NCBI RefSeq assembly: GCF_910591885.1
Contig: NC_063285.1
Location: forward strand, 3,038,001 to 3,102,000
Reading direction: 5' to 3'
DNA: 64,000 bases
Origin: Bombus terrestris
Lineage: Eukaryota > Arthropoda > Insecta > Hymenoptera > Apidae
The translations under genes and the position numbers were made by a program. Shown here piece by piece: positions 10,927 through 20,540 of the stretch. Under the pieces are notes generated by a model. That model did no database searches, was not told where the DNA came from, and worked only from the letters and a program-made list of their open reading frames with translations. Numbering within the stretch: position 1 is the first letter of the stretch; each line of letters begins with the position of its first letter.

Positions 10927-12016
10927 CTAATTATTGAGACCAACTAGAATTAAAATTAACTATAAGTATTCGATTGGCGATTTTACGACGACACTGGCAA
11001 GTTTATTTGGATACGAATTGTATACATTCGGAAGGATATAGTGTGATTATACGACGACCGGCTACGTCAACGGACATTTCCCTTTTATATAACAAACAAT
11101 ATGGATAAGTTAAATAAGGTAAATAAACTTACTTACGGCTCAGGGGGTTTCGGAGTCTCCAGGCTCCGTCGGTGATTCGAGTAGCGTCCCAGGCTCGACC
11201 CGATGGTCACCTAGCGACTGGACGAACGGCGAGCGGAAGGTCGATCCCAAGGCCTCCCCTCGTTCGATAAATACGACCGGGGACCAAGAAACATCCACAG
11301 TTGTCAAGGAGGAGAATAGGTGCAAGAAAATCACAAGGAGATACCTGGAATTTGACGAAGATATCGCGGAGATCAACGAAGAAGTCGAGATGCCGATGCA
11401 GGCAAGCAAAGAAAAAACACCACCCAGCGAAAAGGCGACCCAAATCGTCAAGGAAGAATTCTTGAAATGCGACAAGATCATTAGATATATGAGAAAGTCA
11501 TCAGAGGAGGAAAGAGCGTGCAGGCCAACGAGAAGCCTGGCCAGGAGCCAGTCGAAGGCAACGAGGGACGAGGCAGCCAGCACTTCGGAGCTAGACACAC
11601 CGGCAGATATGTCTGACAGCGGCGGCGAAGCGGCAGTAACAAGAGAATGTCTCAGGAGGAAGGCCATGATGAACAGAGCAACGGCCGAGAACAAAAGCAA
11701 CGACGAAGACAGTATCGTCATTAAAGTGAGCGAATGGAAGGCGATGACGGAAATCATCAGAGAAGTCTTCCGCGAAATTCAAGGAATAGGTAACAGACTA
11801 TACCTCACGAGCAAAAAAGATGCCGACATCAAGAAAAGGAGAGACGCTATTAGTAACAAAGCGAACAAGCTCCACTCGATGCTGGACGAGATAAGGCTCA
11901 AGAAGAATGCTAGGATGGTCAGAGCCACCAGGCTGACCTTCTCTCCGGGGAGGAGCGATAAGAAGAAAGGGAAAAGGAAGGAGATATCGCCCATCGAAGG
12001 GAAAGGATCTACATAA
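10927..12016 (+). mobile_element. R1-clade LINE H, left arm of inverted pair (leader and ORF1)
   Basis: This arm and 12270-13624 (minus) are inverted copies that match from a common edge (GTACCTAATTA...). The arm contains a leader with CGACGACCGGCTACGTCAACGG, a conserved 24-codon mini-ORF starting at 11101 (MDKLNKVNKLTY...), and ORF1. The copies differ at many codons, so the duplication is not very recent. Confidence 0.75.
11390..12016 (+). pseudogene. LINE H ORF1 remnant, left copy
   Basis: A 208-codon open frame, highly charged (Lys/Arg/Glu) and probably coiled-coil (blocks SEWKAMTEIIREVFREIQ and KKRRDAISNKANKLHS). The paralogue at 12438-13232 extends further at both ends, so this ORF is a partly broken version of a longer ORF1. 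Zinc knuckles for such a protein appear at 14383-14575 (minus). In R1-clade LINEs ORF1 is the RNA-binding partner of the ORF2 enzyme. The ATG used is internal; upstream family sequence continues to about 11140 in other frames. Confidence 0.7.
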
Positions 12017-12269
12017 AGATGAAGATGCTCGGAGAGACTTACGAGAGGAACAAGATCCATAAGACCAGGATCGGCGCGGATGACGGCAGCGAGCTGAAGG
12101 AGGAACTGGAGGCGATTCACAAGAAAGCCCAAGAGGAGTGGCAGGAGTGGAACAACTACAAAAAGGAGAATGTCACAAGGAAATTAATACCGAATGCGCT
12201 GCTATTTACCAAAAAGAAGATGAACATCGATCATCATACCATGCAGCTGTTATAGCTGTCCACTCCTTG

Positions 12270-13232
12270 TCTTGTCCTACTTTGACAAGGATGGCTTCGG
12301 GCCTGTTACGTAGCCTCTTCGGTCTCTCCGGCCTCTTTGGCTTGTCCACTGCCACCCTTTCTGCGTTCGCCTTCCTGTCCATCGTCGGGATGTCCTTTCT
12401 TGTTCCTCTTCTTCCGCGGACAGATCCAGTCTTCCTTTCAATCGCTGTCCGTGCAGTCCGTAGTCGCTTTTGCCGAGCTGTTGCCGGCACAGGCTCCTGC
12501 GTAGGAGGCCTCCACGGTCATTGGTCTCTTTCTCTTGGTGTAGCCTTTCCCCTCGACGGGCGATATCTCCTTCCTTTTTCCTTCCTTCTCCTCACTCCTC
12601 CCCGGAGGGGTGGTCATCATGGTGGCCGTGACTATCCTAGCGTTCCTCTTGAGCCTCATCTCGTCCAACGTCGAGTGGAGCTTGATCGCTTTTTTACTGA
12701 TAGCGTCCCTCCTTTTCTTGATGTCGGTGTCCTTTTTGCTCATGAGGTAGAGTCTGCTACCTATGCATTGGATTTCGCGGAAGACTTCTGTGATGATTTC
12801 CGTCATCGCCTTCCATTCGCTCATTTTGATGACGATACTGTCCTCGTCATTGCATTTGGTCTCGGCCGTCGCTCTGTTCGCCATGGCTTTCCTCCTGAGA
12901 CATTCCCTTGGTGCCGCAGCTTCGCTGCCGCTGTCCGACATTTCCGCCGGTGTGTCTAGCTCCGAGGTGCTGGCTGCTTTGTCCCTCGTTGCCATCGGCT
13001 GGCTCCTGGCCAGGCTTTTCGTTGTCTTGCACGCGCCCTCCTCCACTGGGGACTTTCTCATATATCTGGTGATCTTGTCACCTTTCAACATTTTTTTCTT
13101 GGCGATTCGGGTCGCCTTTTCGGTGGGTGGTGTCTTTTCCTTGAATGCCTGCATTGGCATCTCGACATCCTCGATGGTTCCCGCGATGTCTTCATCAAAT
13201 TCGAGGTATCTTCTTGTGGCTTTCTTGCACAT
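12270..13232 (-). pseudogene. LINE H ORF1, right copy
   Basis: The longest surviving piece is 264 codons (13232-12438), then a frame change leads into 12490-12270. Shared blocks with the left copy are EMPMQAFKEKTPPTEKATRI, SEWKAMTEIITEVFREIQ and KRKEISPVEGKG. The C-terminal extension is basic (KRPERPKRLRNRPEAILVKV). No zinc knuckle is present within this piece. The long open frame on the opposite strand (12138-12959) is a mirror of this ORF and not a gene. Confidence 0.7.
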
Positions 13233-13624
13233 CTTTTCCTCTGTGACAACTGCGGGTGTTTCTTGGTCCCCGGTCGTATTTACCGAACGAGGGGTGACCC
13301 TGGAATCGACCTTCCCCTCGCCGTTCGTCCAGTCGCTAGGTGACCATCGGGTCGAGCCTGGGACGCTACTCGAATCATCGACGGGACCTGGTGGCTCCGA
13401 AACCCCCTGAGCCGTAAGTAAGTTTATTTACCTTATTTAACTTATCCATATTGTTTTTTTTATATAAAAGGGAAATGTCCGTTGACGTAGCCGGTCGTCG
13501 TATAATCACACTGTATCCTTCCGAATGTATACAATTCGTATCCAAATAAACTTTCCAGTGTCGTCGTAAAATCGCCAATCGAATACTTATAGTTAATTTT
13601 AATTCTAATTGGTCTCTAATTAGG
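12270..13624 (-). mobile_element. R1-clade LINE H, right arm of inverted pair
   Basis: Minus-strand copy of the same leader plus ORF1. From its 5' edge at 13624 it carries the same leader block, the same mini-ORF (starting near 13450) and then ORF1 down to about 12270. Between the arms (12017-12269) lies a further short open stretch of the left copy (KEELEAIHKKAQEEW), so the arms meet in the C-terminal part of ORF1. Confidence 0.75.
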
Positions 13625-14383
13625 TACCGGCCAGTTGGAGGTGTCTCCTTGTGGCGTTTTCAGAGTTGATATTGTTTCCTCCCTTCTGAGTTTCCCTGTG
13701 ACTGTTCTATATGCGATGCCCCAAGATTCCCTGTTATCTTCTTTGGTAAAGAAATCCTGCCAACTTTGGACTTTTGTTCTTGATATCATCCGCTGATACT
13801 CCTTTCGGGTTTCCCTGTATCGCAACTTCTCTTGTTCCCTCGTTGCGAGGTCCTTGACCCCTTGGTATCTTCTTCTCGCCTGGTAGGTGCTCCTTTTTGC
13901 TCTGGTGAGTTCGGGCGTCCACCAGGGTACTGACCTGTAGTGCCACTTCTTCTTTTGAATGGCGGCATCGCAGGCTCTTATCAAGGTTACCTGGAGTTGT
14001 TCGGCCATTCGCTCGACGTCCTCAGCCCGCTGGAGGGTTATTTCTTTGAGTGTCTCTGTTCCCTCCATGACAGCTCTCTGAAATTCCTCCCAGTTGGCCT
14101 TCTGCGTATTGTATCTTCTTTCCTGAAGCTGCGGCATGGTACTTCTCTTCCCGAAATCTAGGAGCGTCTCCAGTATCCTATGGTATGGTATTTTTCCTTC
14201 GAAGCTGTATAGTTCTTGTATTAACAGGATATCGTCACCATCAGCATCCATCCTGATGCTGATCTCGTAGGGAACTGTTTTGGATCGCTGAATGTTATGC
14301 TGCAGGATCCATATTCCCCCTTTTTTCCCATGTCCTCTTCGGTCTCTGTTTCCTGTTTCACTCATACTGTGTGCGTGAAACAA
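13616..14383 (-). pseudogene. R1-clade ORF2 N-terminal region, internally deleted
   Basis: 255 open codons. ORF2 in this clade is an endonuclease-reverse transcriptase that nicks target DNA and copies the RNA there. Here only the first ~50 residues of the endonuclease remain (ILQHNIQRSK, then DDILLIQELYSFEGKIPYHR). They are fused by deletion to the post-endonuclease segment (PWWTPELTRAKRSTYQARRR). The catalytic Asp/His residues of the endonuclease are missing, so the fragment cannot act. Confidence 0.8.
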
Positions 14384-14575
14384 GTACTTCCAGTGCTTTC
14401 TTATACTTCGGGCAGTTCACGCTGGAGGCTGCGTGATCGCCCTTCTTCCCTGCCTTCCTGCAGTTTACGCAGCTGGCGTCTTTGTTTTTGCTTGTGCACT
14501 CTTTCGTGCTATGCCCGCTTTCTGCGCAGTGTGCGCAGATTTCGTAGTCGACGCGGCAGTTCTCGTTGGGAAAAA
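13625..14575 (-). mobile_element. R1-clade LINE fragment: ORF1 zinc knuckles and ORF2 start
   Basis: On the minus strand 14575-14383 encodes the end of ORF1 with zinc knuckles CRVDYEICAHCAESGHSTKEC and CVNCRKAGKKGDHAAS.NC. It overlaps the start of ORF2 (MFHAHSMSE..., 14383), which opens GGIWILQHNIQRSKTV, the endonuclease beginning. An internal deletion after PYHRILETLLDFGK removes the endonuclease catalytic core. The next part (QRAEDVERMAEQLQVTLIRACDAA...) is the region before the RT. It ends at 13625, against the H arm. Confidence 0.85.
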
Positions 14576-14650
14576 CGAATAGTGTGCAAGCCCATTACGA
14601 AAGGATACCCGCAGGGATCGGTACTGTGTCCAAGCTTCTGGAACCTTGTA

Positions 14651-15950
14651 CCAGGTATGTAAATATGAATACGGAATTTTTGTATAGAAAATACACGTTT
14701 ATTGTATGGAAATGATTAAAAATATTTTATTCGAAGTATCGCCCATCGCTAGCTATACATTTTTCCCACCTGTCTGGCAATTGGTGGATGCCACGCCAAA
14801 AAAAACTGTCGCTATTTTGAGGCAAACCAGTCATCGAGCCATTTTCGTACATCTTTGTAAGAAATGACGTGCTGGTCAGAAAGTGCGTGTCCCATCGATG
14901 CAAATAAATAGTAATCGGACGGAGCCAAGTCTGGTGAGTAAGCCGCGTGCGAAAGTATTTCCCAACTGAACGCATCAATCGTTTCCTTGACCGGTTTTGC
15001 TGTATGCCGGTTTTGTTGTGATGGTGCATTATCATGAAGCAAAATTACTTTGTGTTGCCTTTTTTGATATTCTGGTCGTTTTTCACGCAAAGCTTGATTC
15101 AAATCAATTATTTGTTGTCGGTAGCGCTCAGCATTAACCGGTTTCATCAGGTTTTAACAGCTCGTAATAGATCACACCCTTCTAATTCCACCAAACACAG
15201 AGCATTATCTTCCGTCCATAGCGATTTGGTCTTGTAGTCGATGTCGGTGATTCGTCTGGAGCTACCCATGATCTTTTACGCTTAGGATTCTCAAAATATA
15301 TCGAATTTTCATAGCCAGTCACAATTCGGTGGAGAAATGACTTTCTTTTGTATCTGACGAGCAGCATTTCGCAAGTGATTTTTCGGTTTTCCGCTGTCTT
15401 TCATTCAGTTCATGTGGAACCCATTTTTCCACCTTCTAGATCTTTCCCATGGCTTTCAAACGTATGGAGACGGCTTCTCGTTTCACGTTTAATTGATCAA
15501 CGAGTTATTGTTGCGTTTGAGCGTCATTCTCGTCCAACAATGCTCGCAATTCGCTGTCTTGAAACTTTTTCGGTGGTCTTCCACGTTCTTCGTTCCTCAC
15601 GTCAAAATTGCCACTTCTGAATTTTTTAAACCACTCAAAGCACTGTGATTTACCAAGAGCATGCTCACCGTAAGCTTCGACAAGCATTCGATGCGATTCT
15701 GCAGCAGTTTTCTTCAAATGGTAACAGAAAATCAATGCTCTCCGCAAATCGTAGTTTCCAGGCACAAAATTCGACATGTTCAACGCTATCACAAACTATG
15801 CTGTTGTATGAAACTTGTATTGTTCTGAGTCGAAAATGTTTGTGAGATGTCAACAAAGACTTTTGGCATCAATGACGCAGTTCAGTGATAACTACATTAT
15901 CAGCTAGGGCCAACTATAGGCAAATTCCGGTTTCATACTTACAGACCTGA
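14651..15950 (-). mobile_element. mariner DNA transposon, 1.30 kb
   Basis: Imperfect terminal inverted repeats: CCAGGTATGTAAATATGAA at 14651 and TCAGGTCTGTAAGTATGAA read inwards from 15950, each continuing to CCGGAATT or CGGAATT. The insertion is flanked by the TA target duplication (14649-14650 and 15951-15952). The R1 reverse transcriptase frame is continuous across the site when the element is skipped, confirming exact boundaries. Resembles the mellifera-type mariners known from bees and other insects (inference from protein motifs). Confidence 0.92.
14727..15777 (-). pseudogene. mariner transposase, inactive
   Basis: Start MSNFVPGNYDLRRALIFCYHLKKTAAE at 15777, with helix-turn-helix DNA-binding regions (GEHALGKSQCFEWFKKFRSG; RGRPPKKF), then the DD34D catalytic domain. 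ILLHDNAPS and YSPDLAPSDYYLF hold catalytic aspartates two and three. The first catalytic aspartate, normally in the VTGDE motif, is replaced: the sequence reads IVTGYENS (codon TAT at 15311-15313). There are also frameshifts and stops, and a small duplication beside the second Asp (CCGGTTTTG repeated near 14991-15020). Confidence 0.9.
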
Positions 15951-17040
15951 TATTCGATGACCTGCTGGCCGAGCTAACGGAAAGCGAGACAGAGTGCGAA
16001 CCTATCGCGTACGCGGACGACATAATGATGCTGGTCGCCGGTAACGCGAGGAGCGAGCTTCAGGAAAAAGGGCAGGAGGTAGTTACCCGAATCTCTGCCT
16101 GGTGCACCGGGAAGAAATTAGCGTTATCGGCACGGAGGACCGAGATGCTGCTTGTCAAAGGCAAACTGGACGCGGAGAGACCACCAATCATTAAGATCAG
16201 CAGCAGTAATGTAAGGATGGAACAAGCGATCAAATACCTGGGAGTGCATCTCGAAGGAGGCCTAAAAATCTACAGGCACGTACAAGAAATAACCGGTAAG
16301 TGCCAAAAACTTTTCAGCAGCCTCGCGAGAGTGGCCAAGGCAAAATGGGGACACGGACACGCGGCCATGCGTACCCTGTACAAAGGGCTGTACGAGCCGA
16401 TCGATAACCACATACGCCGCAGCCGGTTGGAGTGATCTGCTGAAGGGGAAAGCGAGGAGTAAGTTGATAAGGTTACAGAGCATGGCGCTTCTCCAAGTTA
16501 CCAAGGCCTATAGAACAACGTCAACCGAGGCACTACAGGTCATCACTGGAGTCATACCCATCGACCTCCTAGTTGAAACCAGGGCGAGACTCCACAACAA
16601 GAAAAAAGGACGCGACGAAGTGCGCGGCGAAAGAACCATCGTCGGAGAGGCGATAGAGAAGTGGCAAGAACGCTGGCGAACAACATCGAAGGGCAGGACG
16701 ACGTTCGAGTACTTCGACAGTGTCAAGGACAGACATGAGAACCGCTGGGTAAGACCCGACCACTACACGACACAGTTCATTAGCGGCCACGGGGACTTCA
16801 ACAGCAAACTCAAGTCATTCAGTCTCAGAGAAGTGGACACATGCAAATGCGGCAGAACAGAAACCCTCATCACATCCTAGGGGACTGTCCAATCTTCAAC
16901 GAAGAAAGGCAAGAATTCCGGAACGCAATAGGAGAACTCGATCTGCGCTGGCCTGAAGAAAAGTGGGATTTCGTAACAAAGGACGTATACCCCCACTTCC
17001 GTCAGTTCACAAGGAAAATACTCCAAGCAAAGGAATAGAA

Positions 17041-17925
17041 GAGAAGGAGAACCCTACGAGAGATGGGAGGCGCATCGCAGCTAGGACGACCCCCAGAAAG
17101 AAGATCGACACAACTGGAGGAGCAAACAGGCCGGCCTCCAAGTCGAAGTCCAAGGCTGGCTCGGCGGGTGCCCGAACAAAGAAGGGAAGAAGAAGAAGAA
17201 AGCAACGCAGAGGGACCCACCACAATGACGGCACCTGAAAGCGGAGAGACTAATATCAACAACAACAGCAAAGGCAACAGCAACAGCAACAACGACAACC
17301 ACAATAACAACGAAGAAGAAGACGGCAATACCCAATAGAAGAGGAGAGTGATTAAGAAGAAGAAGAAAACAGCGAAGAGGAAGAAAACCTGCAAAACAAC
17401 TCAGGACCCAAGACAGGACAATACACAAAAGTACTGGGAACGGAGATGAGAATTAAGAAGAAGAGGAGAGGACAACCAGTACGAGTCGGAGAGGCGACCT
17501 GTGACCGTCAGTGCAGGCGGTACTCATGCAAATGAGTGCAGAGACGGTGCAGGGACAATTGGTTGCAAAGCCAACCTGCTGAGATCGAATTACATGCTGG
17601 CAGTTCCGGCCTCTTCGTGGCCCCCGCTGGTAACGGTGCTGTGCGATGCGTGCATCGCTCGGCGCCGGCTAAGCGAGCTGCCACCCGAAAGGGTAGGTTC
17701 AATGTGTCCAATGACCCGAAAGGAGAGAGCAGGGTTTTTCCAAGTCGCGCGCCGACCACCTATGCGCGCCGTTCCCCGGGCATTGGACGTCAGAAAGTAG
17801 GATATAATTAACATCTGATTGCGAAGCCAGTATGAGTGCTATACTCCAGGAATGGCGTGGTCGGCCCAAATGGTTGATCCCTAACCGCTCAAACTACTTG
17901 TCCCTTCAGTGGCGTTGTCGGTGGT
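17041..17925 (+). other. Probable 3' region of the R1-clade copy, not certain
   Basis: 17041-17480 is strongly purine-rich on the plus strand (AAGAAGAAGAAG, AACAACAACAG) and encodes a low-complexity overlapping frame (KKGRRRRKQRRG) that I do not regard as a gene. 17480-17925 is mixed-composition with no recognised feature. Its position directly after ORF2 suggests R1 3' untranslated sequence, but the end of the element was not identified. Confidence 0.4.
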
Positions 17926-18590
17926 GATAGACATTTGGGTTTGTCTGTTTGCATGGGCTGCGCTTGTGATGTTGTCTTTTTCATTAGTTCGAGGGGAGGG
18001 GGGTGATTGACCGTACGTCATTGCTCATGTTTCTGGTTTCTGGTGTTGTAGCCAGGGACGTAGGTTGTCTGTTTGGTTTGTTTCTTAACATTTTATTTTC
18101 TTTTTTTATGCTTTCCACAATCGTATTTTGAGTTTCTGTTTTTTTCGTTAATATTGATTTTGGATGGCCCTGCAGTTGCGATAAGCTGGGTTCTTGTGAT
18201 TGTAGGACTTCAAATCTATCTTTTGTTGGTATTACCGTTGACTGGGAGCTTCTTTTTTGCTTCATGTTTTCGTTTTTTTCACAGTACGCTTCTTGTGTAT
18301 CGTTTTCTTCTTCGTTTATACTTTCTTGGCTGTTGTACTTTTTATTCCTGCTTACCAGATTTGGTGGCGGGTTGAGTTTCCGCGTCTTTTGTGCGGCAGG
18401 TCTTATGCTGCTGCTACTGTCTTTGGTTGTCTTTTGATTTTGTATCTTCCTCTTAACCCCCTGTTTTGTTGGGTTTATGGCGGGTTCCGCCTCCTTGATT
18501 TCAATTTCATTCTCTTTCTCTTCTATTTTTTTGTTTTTGCTTTTACCAAGGGTAATAGGAGCACTATTTTACACTGTTTTACTTGACACT
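17926..18590 (-). mobile_element. Jockey-clade LINE J, 5' fragment
   Basis: Minus strand. The J leader (sharing GGAGGCGGAACCCGCCATAAAC and the block before ORF1 with 22964-23120) is followed by ORF1 start MKQKRSSQSTVIPTKDRFEVLQSQEPS at 18265 and about 90 codons more. It is truncated near 17926. The 5' edge at 18590 abuts the RpL12 fragment. Confidence 0.8.
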
Positions 18591-18591
18591 G

Positions 18592-18835
18592 TTATTCTTC
18601 GATGAGATCTCGTGGTAGTCTATCTTCAACAGTACATCCAACTAATTGACATGTACCTAATATTTCTTTAACAGTACCACTAAGGTTCTTTGCCGTAGAT
18701 ATCGGTCTCATCGACCGAGCAATGGAAACGATATCATCAAATGATAGATTCTCATTATGTCTTATATTCTTCTGCCTTTTTCGGTCCCTGGGTGGCTCCT
18801 TCAAAGCCTTAATAATTATCGATGCAGCAGAGGGA
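18592..18835 (-). pseudogene. RpL12: Ribosomal protein L12 (uL11) retrocopy fragment
   Basis: Minus-strand translation reads PSAASIIIKALKEPPRDRK.QKNI, then FDDIV.IAR.MR, LSGTVKEILGT and VGCTVEDRLP. This is the C-terminal half of eukaryotic RpL12, which sits at the base of the large-subunit stalk. The N-terminal half is absent, a stop follows DLIEE where the family continues ~10 residues more, and several conserved positions differ. It joins a run of 11 G at 18842-18852. Most likely a 5'-truncated processed pseudogene carried among LINEs; a true exon is less likely because no flanking exon or splice site is evident. Confidence 0.8.
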
Positions 18836-18859
18836 ACCAGAGGGGGGGGGGGTCACGTC

Positions 18860-19624
18860 CCGCGACTCGCACGATCCGTAGCGCGAAAGAAAAATCGATA
18901 ATTTCTTCAAATCAAGTCTATTTGAAACCATGTTTACAGTATTTGAAGTGAAAGACGGTTAAAGCCGCTAAAAGCTGTATCTAGCGAAAACTTATCTAAC
19001 CATGTTTCTATAACGATATTAAGACAACTTAAATTGTGAACAAAGTCGGTAGTTGAACAAACGTTGAGGGTCTTCCGAAACATTTTCAAAAGAAAGACGA
19101 CGACGTTTTTTTAACTTCGACGGATATAAATGTAGCGACTCAGAGAAGTCATGATGAGAATATTTCCGTGCGTTAATCGAATGAGAATATTTTCCGTTCG
19201 TTAATCGAGTGAGATTCTTTACCGTTTGTCTATTGAGCATATTAATTAATTACCGTTTGTCAACCGATTAATTACCATTGTCTATCAAAGAGTTAGTTGT
19301 CGTTTTGTCTATCGAGGAGTTAATTATTATTTTGTCTATCGAATAGTTAGTTATTATTTTGTTAACCGAAGAATCATCATTTTGTCAACCGAAGAATTTT
19401 GTATCCGTCAGTCTGTTAGTCAATTTTCAATATCGAAATCAAGTAAGATTTGAATAAATCATTACATATTGTTAATTTACTTTTAAACAACTTTAATCCT
19501 CTCCCATGCCAGTATTCTCGCACATAGCAGGTTAGCCGAAAGTGGAGCTTATTGCCAGTTGCATTAAACGTCAGTTAACGCTACCTTCTCGTCGGCAACT
19601 AAATAGAACGTAACAAATATTTTT
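18860..19624 (+). repeat. LTR of family P (candidate)
   Basis: The segment ends immediately before a primer-binding-site-like TGGTGACAACGGTGGGAT (19625-19642) and precedes a gag-like frame, so it is read as a 5' LTR. It contains about nine degenerate ~27-bp units between 19150 and 19400 built on TTTGTCTATCGAATAGTTA. The outer edge is not defined, and no 3' LTR lies in the window. Confidence 0.6.
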
Positions 19625-19642
19625 TGGTGACAACGGTGGGAT
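19625..19642 (+). other. Candidate primer-binding site, family P
   Basis: Begins with TGG (complement of the tRNA CCA end) directly after the candidate LTR: TGGTGACAACGGTGGGAT. The tRNA species was not identified. Confidence 0.5.
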
Positions 19643-19722
19643 ACGCTCCACAGAGGATTAAATTTCTTACGAGTATTGACAAAATATAAACAGAAAACAT
19701 GTCGACCGCATGAAACTCACGG

Positions 19723-20455
19723 TATGAGGACGCGCTCTGACATTGTTAGAAAATTTGAACGCGTTGGATGAAAAATTTCGCGTAATAACCGACCTCGACC
19801 TAGCACTTGGTAAATTAGAGGAAAAAATGGGTATGAGTAGGGTAACAAACGAAATTAAGATACCTGCATCATCGTCGATAACATCGCGAGAGACAAAACC
19901 GGGAATAAAGAAAAGTAAGTCGAACGATGACATTGATTCTAATGCAAATTTAAGCCCAACATTATCTAATGATGAGTTGCAAGCATTGAAAGACGATAAA
20001 GAACTTAGGAGAAAGAAGATAAAGACTTCGAGTATATCTACAAATGCTAGCTGCCCAACGCCCTCTGAACTTAATCTAGATGTCAGGAAAAGAGCAAGAA
20101 AAGCAATAACCTAGGAAGAAAAATGCATAGATGAATACTTAGATAGATAGAAGTCTAAGTCAAAAGAGGGATACTGATCATTTGAAACAATCAAAGGTTT
20201 CTGATACAAGGAAGTTAGAAGATTCAAGCTCATTCCATATGACTTCCCAATACAAACACTATTCCGCTGCTATGATAAAGGATAATCTTACTGTAAATAA
20301 GAAGAGGACGCACGACACCACAGACAGGATCATGAGTGAGAAATCATCCGAGTTCTCAACCAATACCAAACTAATACCAAGTTCTCAAATAATACCAAAG
20401 AACTTTCCGAAGAGACAGAAATTAGAAAACGTGTATCAAGTAAAAAAGATTTGAA
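19723..20455 (+). pseudogene. Gag-like protein of family P, broken
   Basis: It starts plausibly at the ATG at 19723 (MRTRSDIVRKFE). A frame change near 19760 leads into the 123-codon stretch LNALDEKFRVITDLDLALGKLEEK..., rich in charged residues. After a stop near 20113 a third open piece continues to 20454. There is no zinc knuckle, protease or RT. Homology was not recognised beyond its place after an LTR and primer site. At 20541 the sequence is cut by a J LINE. Confidence 0.5.
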
Positions 20456-20540
20456 AAGTGTTAATAGAGACGATACCTACGAAAAGTTGTATCAGGTTCA
20501 CGATACATATAATGATAATAATTATATACATAATAGTACG

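Larger units (their letters stand above)
14576..17040 (+). mobile_element. R1-clade LINE ORF2 3' half, split by mariner
   Basis: Plus-strand RT starts abruptly at 14576 (ITKGYPQGSVL, RT motif B) and resumes after the mariner at 15953 with FDDLLAELTESET, then YADD near 16011-16022, LGVHLEGGL, TKAYRTTSTEALQVI.GV, and a cysteine-rich CKCGRTET...H...C motif typical of R1 ORF2. The end is at about 17038. A frameshift occurs near 16430 and another near 16870. It meets minus-strand R1 sequence head to head at 14575/14576. Confidence 0.85.

Noticed and set aside
11140..11757. Minus-strand open frame of 205 codons
   Set aside because: Antisense of the left H ORF1; no homology of its own.
12138..12959. 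Long plus-strand open frame of 273 codons
   Set aside because: Mirror of the LINE H ORF1 on the minus strand; leucine/serine-rich product typical of an antisense reading of a charged protein.
16963..17394. Basic low-complexity ORF (KKGRRRRKQRRG) and its antisense
   Set aside because: Purine-rich repeat DNA after the R1 ORF2 stop; no conserved motif or second copy to support coding.
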